A DNA stretch of 64,000 bases from Brevundimonas sp. Root1279 (GTDB taxonomy: Bacteria > Pseudomonadota > Alphaproteobacteria > Caulobacterales > Caulobacteraceae), in contig NZ_LMEB01000007.1 of the NCBI RefSeq assembly GCF_001425945.1, positions 186,163 to 250,162 of the forward strand. The letters run 5' to 3'. The notes under the pieces were generated by a model. The model was not told the DNA's origin. It made no database searches and saw only the letters and a program-made list of their open reading frames with translations. The position numbers were made by a program, and so were the translations under genes. Below are positions 1-8,873 of the stretch, one piece after another (within the stretch, counting starts at the first letter, position 1; each line of letters opens with the position of its first letter).

Positions 1-493
1 CCTCCCACAGGGCCCAGACGCCGTCCCCGACAGGGATCACCGAGGTGTTTGCGGCGCTGGCGTCGTCGGGCGAGCCGATCGCGGCGCGCGGGTCCGGCAT
101 CGTCCCGAAGCCCGGCATGACCATGGCGTCCAGGCGCGTCTCCTGCCGCCGCTTGGGCGTGTCGGCGAAGCGCGCCGCCAGCTCGGCCTGGCCCTCCTCG
201 AGCCGGAAGCGGCGGATCAGGCCGTCGCCGTCGAACCAGTGCTCGGCGTTGCGGCCCGGGCGGCGGAATTTGGCAGGGCCGTTGCGGTACAGCGTCCCCG
301 CCAGCCCCGCCGGCGCGCGACCGTGGATCAGGCGCAGGGCCTGCGGCGCGATGTCGGCCTCGACGTCGGCGGTGACCAGGCCCCAGTCAGGCGCCGCGGC
401 CAGCGCTTCGGCGGCGCGGACGGCGTCGGGGGTGACGACCGCGGCCGAGACGGCGGCGGCGCCCATCAGAAAGGCTCGGCGCGAAGGGATCAT
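1..493 (-). CDS. Carotenoid oxygenase family protein (partial, N-terminal part only)
   Basis: This is the first 164 codons of a carotenoid cleavage oxygenase (RPE65/CCD family), which uses a His4-bound Fe(II) to split polyene chains. The protein opens with a Tat-like export signal (PSRRAFLMGAAA) and an Ala-rich segment ending near residue 28. It then shows LYRNGPAKF and HWFDGDG, which are typical of the first propeller blades of the family. The iron-binding histidines lie beyond the window edge and cannot be checked. The ATG at 493 follows the stop of the DUF2141 gene by 14 nt in the same direction, so the two are probably one operon. The Tat signal suggests a periplasmic enzyme. Confidence 0.85.
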   Translation of the reverse strand, partial: MIPSRRAFLMGAAAVSAAVVTPDAVRAAEALAAAPDWGLVTADVEADIAPQALRLIHGRAPAGLAGTLYRNGPAKFRRPGRNAEHWFDGDGLIRRFRLEEGQAELAARFADTPKRRQETRLDAMVMPGFGTMPDPRAAIGSPDDASAANTSVIPVGDGVWALWE

Positions 494-507
494 GACCCGT
501 CCCCCGC

Positions 508-936
508 TCAGCGGATGACGATGGTCTGGGCGACGTCGCCCTCGACCGCGAAATTCGCCCGGTCCCAGCGCGCCGGGCCCATGTTGCCGACGGCGTTGTT
601 GGAGAAGGCGTAGGGCTCGGTCGGCATGCCGAACGGGTTGGTCGCCATCTCGCCGTTCCCGTCGACGTCGTGGAAGGCCTTGGCCGCGTAGTCGCCGGCG
701 GGCAGGTCATTGAACGTCGCGGTGCGCTGGCCGGCGGCGACGTCGATCCGCGCCGAACCGACCGGGCGGCCGCTCTCATAAGAGGCTTCGGAATCGTACA
801 GGGCGACCATCACCGCGCCGGTCTGCGCGCCCGTGTCGAAGGTCAGGGAGACGGTGCTCGAACCCGGCGCGCTCTGGGCCAGGACAGGGGTCGCCAGCAG
901 GCTCAGGCCGAGGGCGACGAAGGACAGGCGATTCAT
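508..936 (-). CDS. DUF2141 domain-containing exported protein
   Basis: This 142-residue protein begins with a clear Sec signal peptide (residues 1-20, cleavage after VLAQ). The mature part is a small beta-rich DUF2141 domain with a typical DVDGNGEMATN loop followed by PTEPYAFSNNA. DUF2141 proteins are secreted and of unknown function. They are often found next to carotenoid or lipid genes. Here the gene lies directly upstream of the carotenoid oxygenase with a 14 nt gap, suggesting a shared transcript. No catalytic residues can be assigned. The 157 bp upstream probably hold its promoter, but I see no convincing boxes. Confidence 0.75.
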   Translation of the reverse strand: MNRLSFVALGLSLLATPVLAQSAPGSSTVSLTFDTGAQTGAVMVALYDSEASYESGRPVGSARIDVAAGQRTATFNDLPAGDYAAKAFHDVDGNGEMATNPFGMPTEPYAFSNNAVGNMGPARWDRANFAVEGDVAQTIVIR

Positions 937-1093
937 GACGGTCTCGCTCAGGAGGGAGACCCGCCAGCCGGGCCTCGACCTCCCGACCGTGCCGCCGGGG
1001 CCGACGGTCCGCCACGCCGCTTGCGGGGTCGCCCGCCGCGCCTTCGCGAACGACCTCGCGCGGCCGTTCGCGAAGCGCGAACGAACAGCCGCC

Positions 1094-2152
1094 TCAGGGC
1101 TTGGGATCGCCCTCGGCGGCAGCCGTTTCGAGCTCGGCCGTCGGCGCGGGCTCAGCGTCAGGCGCCGGCGCGTCGGCGGCTTCGGGCCAGGACGCGGCGG
1201 CTGCGCGGCGATCGCCGCCGAAGTCGCCGCCCTTGCGACCCTTGAAGATCGCGCCGAACCAGCGCCAGGCCGCGACCGCGCCCATGGCGATCACGATCCA
1301 GCCCTTCTTCAGGACCAGCAGGATGACGCCCAGGAACCCGACCTTCTTGGCCACCGCCAGGGCGGCGCCGCCGGCGACCAGGCCGCCGATGCCGTAGGCC
1401 GCCTTCTTGTCGACGCCTTCCTTGTAGTCCGTGTAGCGCGCGCCGGCGTCGAACGAGGCCGTGCTCATCAGCCGGGCGGCTTCGCTCCCGACCGTCTGCA
1501 GATCGGCCATGCCGGAGACGATGTTCATGCTCAGCACGCCGTAGCGGCCCAGCACCCGGACGTCGTAGTTCAGGGTGTGTCCCTCGGTGTTCCCGAAGGC
1601 CAGCTCCTTGGCCCAGATCAGGTTGTGCTTCTGGGCGTCATAGCTCGGCTGCTGCGCCCAGCCGACCAGATTGACCGTCTCGAAGCCTTCGGCCTGACGC
1701 GCCCGGTTGTCGGCGTCCTCCCCCTCCTTGAGCGAGTCCAGCAGGGCCCCGTAGTCGATGTCCTTGGCGTCGGCGTCCGAGACATAGCCGTCGCCCACAT
1801 AGGTCACCACCGCGCCCCAGGTCTCGTCGACCGGGCTCTTGCCGGCCGGGAAGACCATGCCGAGCACGCCCTCGACCGAACCGGGAGGGTTGCCCCAGGC
1901 GTCGACCAGCACCCGGCGGGAGTCTTCGGCGTTCAGGAAGTAGTAGTCCTCGCCCAGGTTCAGCGTGGCCTTCGCCGAAGCGATCTTCACCACGCCGGTC
2001 TGCGGATGCAGGCTGTCGAGCAGCGCCTGCAGTCGCTGGATTTCGGCCGCCTCCGCGGCGGACGGCGTCGCCGCGGGCGCCGCTGCGGCCGCCATGGACG
2101 TCGTGAACAGGCCGAGCGCCAGCAGCAGCGCGCCGAAGAATTTGCGAATCAT
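1094..2152 (-). CDS. DUF2167 domain-containing membrane protein
   Basis: This 352-residue protein belongs to the DUF2167 family of uncharacterised membrane-anchored proteins. Residues 1-24 form a signal peptide, followed by an Ala-rich linker. The central domain (about 40-245) contains YYFLNAEDSRRVLVDAWGNPP and WAKELAFGN-type stretches usual for the family. Two hydrophobic segments near 250-305 (GIGGLVAGGAALAVAKKVGF and ILLVLKKGWIVIAMGAV) place the C-terminus at the inner membrane, ending in a Pro/Ala/Glu-rich tail. It appears to be a single gene, separated from YihY by 69 bp in the same direction. Function is unknown. Confidence 0.78.
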   Translation of the reverse strand: MIRKFFGALLLALGLFTTSMAAAAAPAATPSAAEAAEIQRLQALLDSLHPQTGVVKIASAKATLNLGEDYYFLNAEDSRRVLVDAWGNPPGSVEGVLGMVFPAGKSPVDETWGAVVTYVGDGYVSDADAKDIDYGALLDSLKEGEDADNRARQAEGFETVNLVGWAQQPSYDAQKHNLIWAKELAFGNTEGHTLNYDVRVLGRYGVLSMNIVSGMADLQTVGSEAARLMSTASFDAGARYTDYKEGVDKKAAYGIGGLVAGGAALAVAKKVGFLGVILLVLKKGWIVIAMGAVAAWRWFGAIFKGRKGGDFGGDRRAAAASWPEAADAPAPDAEPAPTAELETAAAEGDPKP

Positions 2153-2221
2153 GTCGGTATCCCCCGACGCCTCCCTGCACCATGTGGCAGGATGTCGCCA
2201 GCACCGGCGGCCCGGATTAGG

Positions 2222-3472
2222 TCACTCGGGCGGCGGATCCGCCGGCGGGCGGATGCGCCGCCGCATCAGCCGGTCGGACAGGGCTTCGGCGTGCTTCAGG
2301 GTGAAGGCCAGGGCCGCCGGGTTGCCGCGCTTGGGCCCGACCGTGTCGGCCACCACCGCGCCACGCTCGCCGATCGGCAGGGGCGCGCCGGTGGTGGTGT
2401 CCATGGCCGTCTGGTGTTCGATCTCGGCGTTCAGCTCGGCCCCCATCAGGATGATCTGCACCGACAGCCAGGTCCACAGCAGGAAGCCCATCATCGCCGC
2501 CAGCGGCCCATAGGAGGCGGTGCGCACGAAGGTCTGCAGGTACCAGCTGAAGAACAGCGACAGCCCCAGGCTGAGCAAGGAGGCGGCGATCGCCCCCGGC
2601 GTCAGCCAGCGCCAGCGCGCCTTCTGCCGGCAGGGACCGATGCGGTAGACCAGGGTCAGAGCCGTGCCGTAGACCAGCAGCAGCAGCGGCCAGCGCAAGG
2701 GCGCCAGATGGGCGAACTCGGCGCCGACGCCCAGCACGTCCAGGAACAGCGGCACCCCAACCACCAGCGAGCCCGAGAGCCCCACCGCCACAAGCCCAGT
2801 GAGCGTGATGGCCAGGCACATCAGGTTGTACTTCACGATGTGGCGCTTCTCGACCTCGTGATAGGCGATGTTGAGCCCATAGAAGAGCACCTTCACCGCC
2901 CCGCTGGCGGTCCACAGCGACAGCAGCACGGTCCAGACCAGGGTGAAGGTCAGCTGCGAGTTCGAGTTCTCGGCCAGCCGCTGCATTTCGCCGGACAGGA
3001 ACTCAGCCACCCCGACGGGCATGACCGAATAGAGGAAGTACAGCCGCTCCACCGCCTGGTTCGGATCCGCGAACAGGCCATAGACGGTGACAAAGGCCGC
3101 CAGGGTCGGGAACAGGGACAGCAGGACGAAGAAGGTCACCCCGCCCGAGATGAAGCCGACGCGGTCCCCGAAATAGGAGCCGCCCCAGCGCCACATGATG
3201 TCCGTCCATCCCTTGTGCGGGATGTGCTCGGGCCGCAGGGCCGTGCGGCCGCGGCCGGGCTCCTTGGCCTCGAAATCCTCAGGCGTCGGCGGCTTCGGCG
3301 GCGGGGCGTGCGGCCGCGGCAGGCGCAGTTCGAAGCCGTATTTGTGCCCGTGGCGATAGACGAGATGCGCCGCGCCGGCTCCAGCGGCCAGCCCGGCCGC
3401 CAGCGCGGCGACCGAACCCCACAGGCCCAGACCACCCCTCGGCCCGGCCTTCTGTCCCCACTTGTCCGTCAT
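2222..3472 (-). CDS. YihY/virulence factor BrkB family membrane protein
   Basis: This 416-residue inner membrane protein belongs to the YihY/BrkB family. A first hydrophobic segment and a Pro-rich stretch (PPPKPPTPEDFEAKEPG) precede the conserved core: GGVTFFVLLSLFPTLAAFV, then SASGAVKV-like and YGPLAAMMGFLLWTWLSVQI segments typical of the fifth and sixth helices, and the GAELNAEIEHQT signature near the end. The family was once called RNase BN in error, and its true function is unsettled. I chose the ATG at 3472 (MTDKWG); a second ATG at 3511 would add 13 basic residues. The gene is divergent from prmC, with 82 bp between the chosen starts. Confidence 0.82.
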   Translation of the reverse strand: MTDKWGQKAGPRGGLGLWGSVAALAAGLAAGAGAAHLVYRHGHKYGFELRLPRPHAPPPKPPTPEDFEAKEPGRGRTALRPEHIPHKGWTDIMWRWGGSYFGDRVGFISGGVTFFVLLSLFPTLAAFVTVYGLFADPNQAVERLYFLYSVMPVGVAEFLSGEMQRLAENSNSQLTFTLVWTVLLSLWTASGAVKVLFYGLNIAYHEVEKRHIVKYNLMCLAITLTGLVAVGLSGSLVVGVPLFLDVLGVGAEFAHLAPLRWPLLLLVYGTALTLVYRIGPCRQKARWRWLTPGAIAASLLSLGLSLFFSWYLQTFVRTASYGPLAAMMGFLLWTWLSVQIILMGAELNAEIEHQTAMDTTTGAPLPIGERGAVVADTVGPKRGNPAALAFTLKHAEALSDRLMRRRIRPPADPPPE

Positions 3473-3554
3473 GGCGGGCAAACGGCGACGCTGCCGAGTG
3501 TGTTCCGCCATGGTGCGGCTTGAATTCCCGCGCCGCCCGCGCCAATCCGTCCCG

Positions 3555-4448
3555 ATGACCGACGCCGCCGCCGCCCCGACCCTCCTCACCGCCTGGAAGG
3601 CCGCCACCGCTCGTCTCAAGGAAGGCCGCATCGACAGCCCGTCGATCGACGCCCGCCTGCTGCTCGAGGTCGCCGCCGGCTGTTCTCGGACCGACATCCT
3701 GGCCGACCCCTATCGCGTCGTGCCGGAGGACCAGATGGCGCTGCTGGAATCCTACATCGAGCGCCGCCTGAAGCGTGAGCCGGTGTCGCGCATCCTCGGC
3801 AAGAAGGGCTTCTGGAAGATCATGCTGAACGTCACCCCCGACGTGCTCAGCCCGCGCCCCGACACCGAGGCCATCCTCGACGTAGTCATGCTGGCCTATC
3901 CGCCCCACAAGGCCTTCACCATGATCGACCTGGGCACCGGCTCGGGGGCCATCCTGCTGGGCATCCTGGCCGAGCGGGCCGGGGCCCGCGGCGTTGGCGC
4001 CGACGTCTCGACCGAGGCCCTGGCCGTGGCGCGCGAGAACGCCGCCAACCTCGACCTCGACAACCGCTGCGACTTCATCCGCACCGAATGGGCCGCCGGC
4101 TTCGGCGACCACAGCTTCGACCTGGTCGTCTCCAACCCGCCCTACATCCCCTCGGGCGACATCCCCGGCCTCGACCCGGAGGTGCGCGACCACGACCCGC
4201 ACCTGGCGCTGGACGGCGGCCCGGACGGCCTCGTCGCCTACCGCGAACTGGCCCCGGAGATCATGCGCATCCTCAAGCCGGACGGCATCTTCGCGGTCGA
4301 GATCGGCTGGGACCAGGGCCCCCAGGTCAAGGCCCTCTTCGAAGCCGCCGGCTTCAAGGACGTCATCGTGGTCAAGGACCTGTCCGACCGCGACCGCGTC
4401 GTCACCAACGGTCCGGACCCGCGCACCAACCCGATCCCGAAGATGTAG
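3555..4448 (+). CDS. prmC: Peptide chain release factor N5-glutamine methyltransferase PrmC/HemK
   Basis: PrmC methylates the glutamine of the GGQ motif in release factors RF1 and RF2 using S-adenosylmethionine. The 297-residue protein has the usual two parts: an N-terminal helical RF-binding domain (about 1-85) and a Rossmann methyltransferase domain with SAM motif DLGTGSGAILL near 125-135 and the diagnostic NPPY tetrad at about 194-197 (VVSNPPYIPSGD). The start at 3555 (MTDAAAAP) matches the usual family length; an in-frame ATG at 3510 would add 15 residues. In many alphaproteobacteria prmC follows prfA and precedes the DUF4167 gene; here only the DUF4167 neighbour is seen. Confidence 0.93.
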   Translation: MTDAAAAPTLLTAWKAATARLKEGRIDSPSIDARLLLEVAAGCSRTDILADPYRVVPEDQMALLESYIERRLKREPVSRILGKKGFWKIMLNVTPDVLSPRPDTEAILDVVMLAYPPHKAFTMIDLGTGSGAILLGILAERAGARGVGADVSTEALAVARENAANLDLDNRCDFIRTEWAAGFGDHSFDLVVSNPPYIPSGDIPGLDPEVRDHDPHLALDGGPDGLVAYRELAPEIMRILKPDGIFAVEIGWDQGPQVKALFEAAGFKDVIVVKDLSDRDRVVTNGPDPRTNPIPKM

Positions 4449-4743
4449 AAGCGGGGCCGGAGGGCGGCGAACAAAGCCCTTGGAAACGCCATGATCCCGC
4501 GCTAAGTCTTTCCTGTCTCCCACCCAAAACGCACGCCTTGGACCGCTTTTCAGGCCCATCCACGCGCGCTTCAGGGCAGTGACGGTCGGGCCAGGTCGCC
4601 CGGCGGACCACGGGGCGACAGGGAATTCCGATCACATCGTCGGCGGGGATAGGCCTCGCTGCGTACGCGGAACGACGAACCCGGACGGCGACAGGCTGCA
4701 TCTCGCAGGCCGCCCGTCCCCACCAAGAGCACGGTAGCGTCCG

Positions 4744-5706
4744 ATGAGAGATTTCAAGGGCATGAAGCGTCAACGCGGACGCAACAGGAAGCCCGGCGGC
4801 GGCGGCAACAACAACGCCAACGCGACCAACCCGAACCGCTCGTGGGACTCGCAGGGGCCCGAGAACATCAAGGTCCGCGGCAACGCCCAGACCGTCTACG
4901 AACGCTATATGCAGCTCGCCCGCGACGCCTCCGCCGCCGGCGACCGCGTCCTGGCTGAGAACTACACCCAGCACGCCGAACACTATTTCCGCGTTCTTCG
5001 CGCCCTGCAGCCGTCGCGCTCGGTGTCCGAGATCGCCCAGCGCGAACTGGCCGGCCAGGGCTTCGACATCGACTTCGAAGACGAGACCGGCGCCCAGGCC
5101 GCAGCCATCATCGCCGCCGAGAAGGCCGAAGCCGAGCGCGTCGCCGCCGCCGAAGCCCGCCAACGCGAACAGGACGAACGCCAGCAGAACGGCGACCAGC
5201 CGCGCCGTGAATGGCGCGACCGCCCCGAGCGTGACGACCGTGAACCGCGCGAACCCCGCGAACCGCGCGCCGAGGGCGCCGAGGGCGAGGGCGGCCGTCG
5301 CGAGAGCCGCCGCGAGCGCTGGGAGCGCCGCCAGGCCGAACGCAACCTCCGCTTCCAGAACGAGCGCGAAGGCGGGCAGGCCGAAGACGCCGCCCCGGTC
5401 GAGGCCTCCGACGCCGAACCGGCGTCCGCGGCCGAGAGCGAAGCCGCTCCGGCTCGTTCTGAGCGTCCCGAGCGTCCTGAGCGCGCCGAGCGTCCCGAGC
5501 GCCGTCCGCGCCGCGAAGCCCGTTCCGCCGACGACGGCGACGAGGCTCCGGCCGCCCTGCCGGGCTTCCTGACCCGCTCCGCCGCCCCTGCCGCCGCCCC
5601 CGCTGCGCCGATCGAGGCCGAGCCCGCCGAAGCCGCCGCCGAGGCGCCGGTGCCGAAGCGCCGCGCCCCGCGCCGCAAGGTCGAGGCCCCCGCCGACGAG
5701 GGCTGA
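4744..5706 (+). CDS. DUF4167 domain-containing protein
   Basis: This 320-residue protein is highly charged, with a DUF4167 domain at its N-terminus. The basic start (KRQRGRNRKPGG), the stretch IKVRGNAQTVYERYMQLARDA and the segment AENYTQHAEHYFRVLRA are the conserved core of about 90 residues. The rest is low-complexity: Arg/Glu-rich blocks (about 140-215), PERPERAERPERRPRR repeats near 240-255, and an Ala/Pro-rich end. Such proteins commonly follow prmC in alphaproteobacteria. The basic N-terminus suggests nucleic acid binding, which is inference. The preceding 295 bp spacer holds no gene that I can support. Confidence 0.85.
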   Translation: MRDFKGMKRQRGRNRKPGGGGNNNANATNPNRSWDSQGPENIKVRGNAQTVYERYMQLARDASAAGDRVLAENYTQHAEHYFRVLRALQPSRSVSEIAQRELAGQGFDIDFEDETGAQAAAIIAAEKAEAERVAAAEARQREQDERQQNGDQPRREWRDRPERDDREPREPREPRAEGAEGEGGRRESRRERWERRQAERNLRFQNEREGGQAEDAAPVEASDAEPASAAESEAAPARSERPERPERAERPERRPRREARSADDGDEAPAALPGFLTRSAAPAAAPAAPIEAEPAEAAAEAPVPKRRAPRRKVEAPADEG

Positions 5707-5861
5707 GCGACCCGGTCGGCGCCATTCGTCAGGCGAGAATGCTTGACGGCGGCGCTTCCGACCGGTCCAAAAGGAAAAACCAGCGTAACTGGTGCGAATG
5801 CCTTCGCCCCCGGCCCGCCAGGGTCCGACGCGGCGGCATAGTGTTGCTTACGGGAGCGCCC

Positions 5862-6542
5862 ATGCTTCAGCTGTTCCGGCTGTCGGTCCTGCTTGTCGTC
5901 AGCGCTGTGGCGCTCGCGGCGTGCGAGACCACGCCGCCGCCGCCGCCGTTGCCGCCGCCCACCGCCCAGCCGGGCGCGTCGCCGGTCCTGCGCGACTGGC
6001 GCGCCATCATCACCGCTAACGATCGTGACCGTCTCGACCGCATCGATGCGGCCTGGAGCCTGGCCCTGCAGCAGGCCGAGCGCCAGCGTGGGTCGGGCGA
6101 CCTGCGGTCCACCGGCGAAGTGATCGATCCCGACTCCCAGCGCCCCGGCGTCTCCCCGCCGGTGGGCAACTACCGCTGCCGCACCATCAAGCTCGGTTCC
6201 CAGGGCGGCGAGGAAGGCCTCGGCTACGTCGTCTACGGCTGGTTCACCTGCCGCATCGAGAAGACCGCCGCCGGTCTGAAGTTCACCAAGCTGACCGGCA
6301 GCCAGCGTCCCGCCGGCCTGCTCTTCCCCGAGAACGACCGCTCGATGATCATGCTCGGCTCGATGGCCCTGGCCGAGGAGCCGCCGGCCAATTCCTACGG
6401 CCAGCGCCCCGACCGCGACATCGCCGCCGTTCTCGAGCGCGTCGGCGAACGCCGCTGGCGCCTGGTCCTGCCCTGGCCGCAGAACGAGTCCAACCTCGAC
6501 CTGATCGAACTGATCCCGGCCCAGGCCGCGTCGGGTCGCTAA
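5862..6542 (+). CDS. DUF4893 domain lipoprotein (first of a tandem pair)
   Basis: This 226-residue protein starts at 5862 (MLQLFRLS) with a signal peptide ending in the lipobox LAAC, so it should be a lipoprotein anchored at Cys20. A Pro-rich tether (TPPPPPLPPP) follows. The DUF4893 domain shows WRAIITANDRDRLDRIDAAW, then GNYRCRTIKLGSQG and WRLVLPWPQNESNLDLIEL. An upstream in-frame start would add 41 residues that destroy the signal peptide, so it is rejected. The next gene is a diverged copy with the same motifs in the same order. Function is unknown. Confidence 0.8.
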   Translation: MLQLFRLSVLLVVSAVALAACETTPPPPPLPPPTAQPGASPVLRDWRAIITANDRDRLDRIDAAWSLALQQAERQRGSGDLRSTGEVIDPDSQRPGVSPPVGNYRCRTIKLGSQGGEEGLGYVVYGWFTCRIEKTAAGLKFTKLTGSQRPAGLLFPENDRSMIMLGSMALAEEPPANSYGQRPDRDIAAVLERVGERRWRLVLPWPQNESNLDLIELIPAQAASGR

Positions 6543-6652
6543 AGCGCCCCCCGCTCCGCTGCGCTGCGCTGCGTCGGGGATGACAGGGGCCGCTCGCTGA
6601 ACCGACTTCCAGCTCGACCGTTAGGTCCGTTCTGTTCGACCGGAGCTCCCGC

Positions 6653-7381
6653 ATGCGTAGCCTTCTCGCCGTCGCCTCCCTGACCGTCCTGCTCGCTGCC
6701 TGCGGCCAGGAGCCCGCGCCGAAATCGCCGGAGCCGGCCCCCGCGCCCGGCGGCGAAACCGGCCCCGGCGCGCAGGAGCCCGTGCCCGGCGGCGCGCCAG
6801 CAACGCCCGCGCCCGCCCCGGCGCCGGGAGAACAGGGGGGAACCGCGGACTGGCGCGAGGTCGCCACCGCCGCCGACGCCTCCAACCTCGGCCGCCTCGA
6901 TCAGGCCTGGCGCCTGGCCCGCGCAGAGGCGGAGGACAAGGGGTTCGCCAAACAGGTGGAGGCCCTCGGCCCGCTGGTCGACCCCAACGCCGGCCAGGCC
7001 GGACGCCTGCAGCCCGCGCCCGGAACCTACCGCTGCCGCACCATCAAACTGGGGACCAAGAACGAGTCGGGCCTGGCCTATGTCGCCTATCCCTTCTTCC
7101 GCTGCAGCGTCGAACTGACCCCCGGCGGCGACCTGGTGCTGACCAAGACCACCGGCTCGCAACGCACGCGCGGCCTGCTCTATCCGGACACGGAACGCCG
7201 CCTCATCTTCGTCGGCGCCCAGGCCTGGGGGATGGATGAAACCGGCTTCCCGACCTACGGCCAGCAGCCCGAGCGTGACCAGGTCGGCGTCTTCGAGCGC
7301 ATCGGCTCCGATCGCTGGCGCGTGGTCGTGCCGTGGCCGCGGGTGGAGTCCAAGCTCGAGATCCTCGAGCTGATCAAGTGA
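6653..7381 (+). CDS. DUF4893 domain lipoprotein (second of a tandem pair)
   Basis: This 242-residue lipoprotein (lipobox LLAAC, Cys17) has a Pro/Ala/Gly-rich tether of about 45 residues and then a DUF4893 domain. Shared landmarks with the upstream neighbour include DWREV, RLDQAWRLA, GTYRCRTIKLG, TTGSQRTRGLLYP, QQPERD and WRVVVPWPRVESKLEILEL. The order and spacing indicate an old tandem duplication. The gap between the two genes is 110 bp, containing short GCTGCGCTGCGC repeats. It converges on the DUF4240 gene with only 4 bp between the stops. Confidence 0.8.
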   Translation: MRSLLAVASLTVLLAACGQEPAPKSPEPAPAPGGETGPGAQEPVPGGAPATPAPAPAPGEQGGTADWREVATAADASNLGRLDQAWRLARAEAEDKGFAKQVEALGPLVDPNAGQAGRLQPAPGTYRCRTIKLGTKNESGLAYVAYPFFRCSVELTPGGDLVLTKTTGSQRTRGLLYPDTERRLIFVGAQAWGMDETGFPTYGQQPERDQVGVFERIGSDRWRVVVPWPRVESKLEILELIK

Positions 7382-7385
7382 CGCA

Positions 7386-8015
7386 CTAGCCCAGCGGGCG
7401 TTCGCCAAATCGGGCCCAGGTCTTGGGATAGCGCTGGGCGAGGGCGGCCGGATCCTCTTGGAACGGTCGTCCGCGCGGCTCCGTCCCAAGTCCATCGGCG
7501 GCCAGCCCGAACGGCGGGTCTTGATCGCCGGTCTTCTCGCTCCACAGGTCGACGGCGACGTAGGCGAACTCTTCGAACTCCAAGCCCTCGGCGTCTGTCG
7601 GCACGAGCAGGGGCAGGTCGTCGGGCGAGGCCAGCAGACGTTCGAAATCGGCCCGGCCGCGCGAGATCAGCCAACGCCGAAAGTAGACGAAGCCGTCGTC
7701 CGACATCCCGCCATAGGCGACATAGCCTGCGCCCCACAGCTCCCAGCTATAGGCCCGGTCCATCTGCCCCTCGAAAGCGCGGATGAACCCGGCCACGGAC
7801 TCGGCGTCCAACGCCTCCAGTTCAGTGCGCAGCGCCTCCAGTTGGGCGTCGGGGTCGTCCGCACGCGCGGCGCTCCGATCGACGATCGCCCAGAAGACGG
7901 CGTCGCTCATGACCTCCTGACGAACCGCGCTGGCCGGCGGCGCGGCCGAGGCTAGGCCAGGCGCAAGGACCGCCGCTGTGAGCGCCAGCCCGATCAACAG
8001 CGCCGGGGCCCTCAC
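7386..8015 (-). CDS. DUF4240 domain-containing exported protein
   Basis: This 209-residue protein uses a GTG start at 8015 that overlaps the stop of the upstream TPR gene by 4 bp (GTGA), so translation is probably coupled. Residues 1-24 form a signal peptide (ALLIGLALTAAVLAPGLASA). The mature part carries the DUF4240 signature: SDAVFWAIVDRS, IRAFEGQMDRAYSWELWGAGYVA, GGMSDDGFVYFRRWLISRG and EEFAYVAVDLW. DUF4240 is usually cytoplasmic and of unknown function, so the signal peptide is worth noting. The stop lies 4 bp from the converging DUF4893 gene. Confidence 0.78.
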   Translation of the reverse strand: MRAPALLIGLALTAAVLAPGLASAAPPASAVRQEVMSDAVFWAIVDRSAARADDPDAQLEALRTELEALDAESVAGFIRAFEGQMDRAYSWELWGAGYVAYGGMSDDGFVYFRRWLISRGRADFERLLASPDDLPLLVPTDAEGLEFEEFAYVAVDLWSEKTGDQDPPFGLAADGLGTEPRGRPFQEDPAALAQRYPKTWARFGERPLG

Positions 8016-8869
8016 CCCTTCGCCCGGCAGGCGATCGGCTCGCGATACAGGGCCGAGCTCGGGTCGATCCGGCGGGCCTCCGCCAGCTGCCGCTCGGAGT
8101 CGGCGCAGCGTCCCACCCCGGCCAGGGCGGCGGCGTAGGAGTGGCGCACGTGAGAGCTCTCCGGCAGGGCGGCGACGGCGCGCTCGCACCAGGGCAGGCC
8201 CTGCGCCGCCTGGCCGGCCTCGACCAGGGTGTAGCAGTGATTGTTCATCAGCATCGGATCGCCGGGCTGCAGCTCGACCGCCTTCTTGCTGTCGGCCACC
8301 GCCGCCGAATGCTCGCCGATCAGCGACAGGGCGTTGGCCCGTGTGGTCAGGCCCTGCCAATCATCGACCGGCAGGGCGAGGTAGACCTCACGCGCCGCCC
8401 GGAAGTCGGTTTCACCCTCGTCCTTCAGGATCGGGAGGATCAGCGACAGGACGATGAAGCGCAGATCGTCATCGACGGGGCGAAGGTCGCGCGGATCGGT
8501 TCCCGCGGGCGGCCGACCGTCGATGTACAGCCAGGCCGTCCGCGCATCCTCCGCCGCGTCTGCAACCCGCCCCGCATGGCGATAGGTGTCTGCGCGGAAG
8601 GTGTGGAAGAGCACGTCCGAAACGACCTCTTCGCCCGGCGCATCGGCCTTGTCGTAGAAGCGCAGCGCCGCCGAATAGTCGCTCCGCAGATAGGCTTCCG
8701 TGCCGAGATTGATCATCGCCACTCGATAGGCCGGCGAATCCTCCTCGGCCGCATCGGCGCAGGCCTCCCAGCCGGCGAATGTCGCACCCACGCATGCCGG
8801 CGGGACCGGGGCCTCCTTGGCCTGTTGCGGTGCGCCCGACAGGGCGAACAGAAGCGCCAGTTCGATCAT
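8012..8869 (-). CDS. Tetratricopeptide repeat protein, probably periplasmic
   Basis: This 285-residue protein has a short hydrophobic N-terminus (IELALLFALSGAPQQA) and at least three TPR-like helical pairs: AMINLGTEAYLRSDYSAALRFYDKA (about 50-75), ALSLIGEHSAAVADSKKAVELQPGD (about 178-203) and a last one around CADSERQLAEARRIDPSSA (about 255-273). TPRs mediate protein-protein contacts; no enzymatic domain is visible. The stop overlaps the GTG of the DUF4240 gene. The start lies 4 bp beyond the end of the serine hydrolase gene upstream, so a three-gene transcript is likely. Confidence 0.72.
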   Translation of the reverse strand: MIELALLFALSGAPQQAKEAPVPPACVGATFAGWEACADAAEEDSPAYRVAMINLGTEAYLRSDYSAALRFYDKADAPGEEVVSDVLFHTFRADTYRHAGRVADAAEDARTAWLYIDGRPPAGTDPRDLRPVDDDLRFIVLSLILPILKDEGETDFRAAREVYLALPVDDWQGLTTRANALSLIGEHSAAVADSKKAVELQPGDPMLMNNHCYTLVEAGQAAQGLPWCERAVAALPESSHVRHSYAAALAGVGRCADSERQLAEARRIDPSSALYREPIACRAKG

Positions 8870-8873
8870 CGCA

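Noticed and set aside
833-3523. An 896-codon plus-strand frame across the DUF2141, DUF2167 and YihY genes
   Set aside because: It is antisense to three genes with signal peptides and recognisable domains, and its translation is Arg/Pro/Gly-rich without family features. Long antisense frames are expected in DNA this rich in GC.
4449-4743. Gene or RNA in the prmC-DUF4167 spacer
   Set aside because: No frame with a ribosome site and no recognisable RNA structure was found in these 295 bp.
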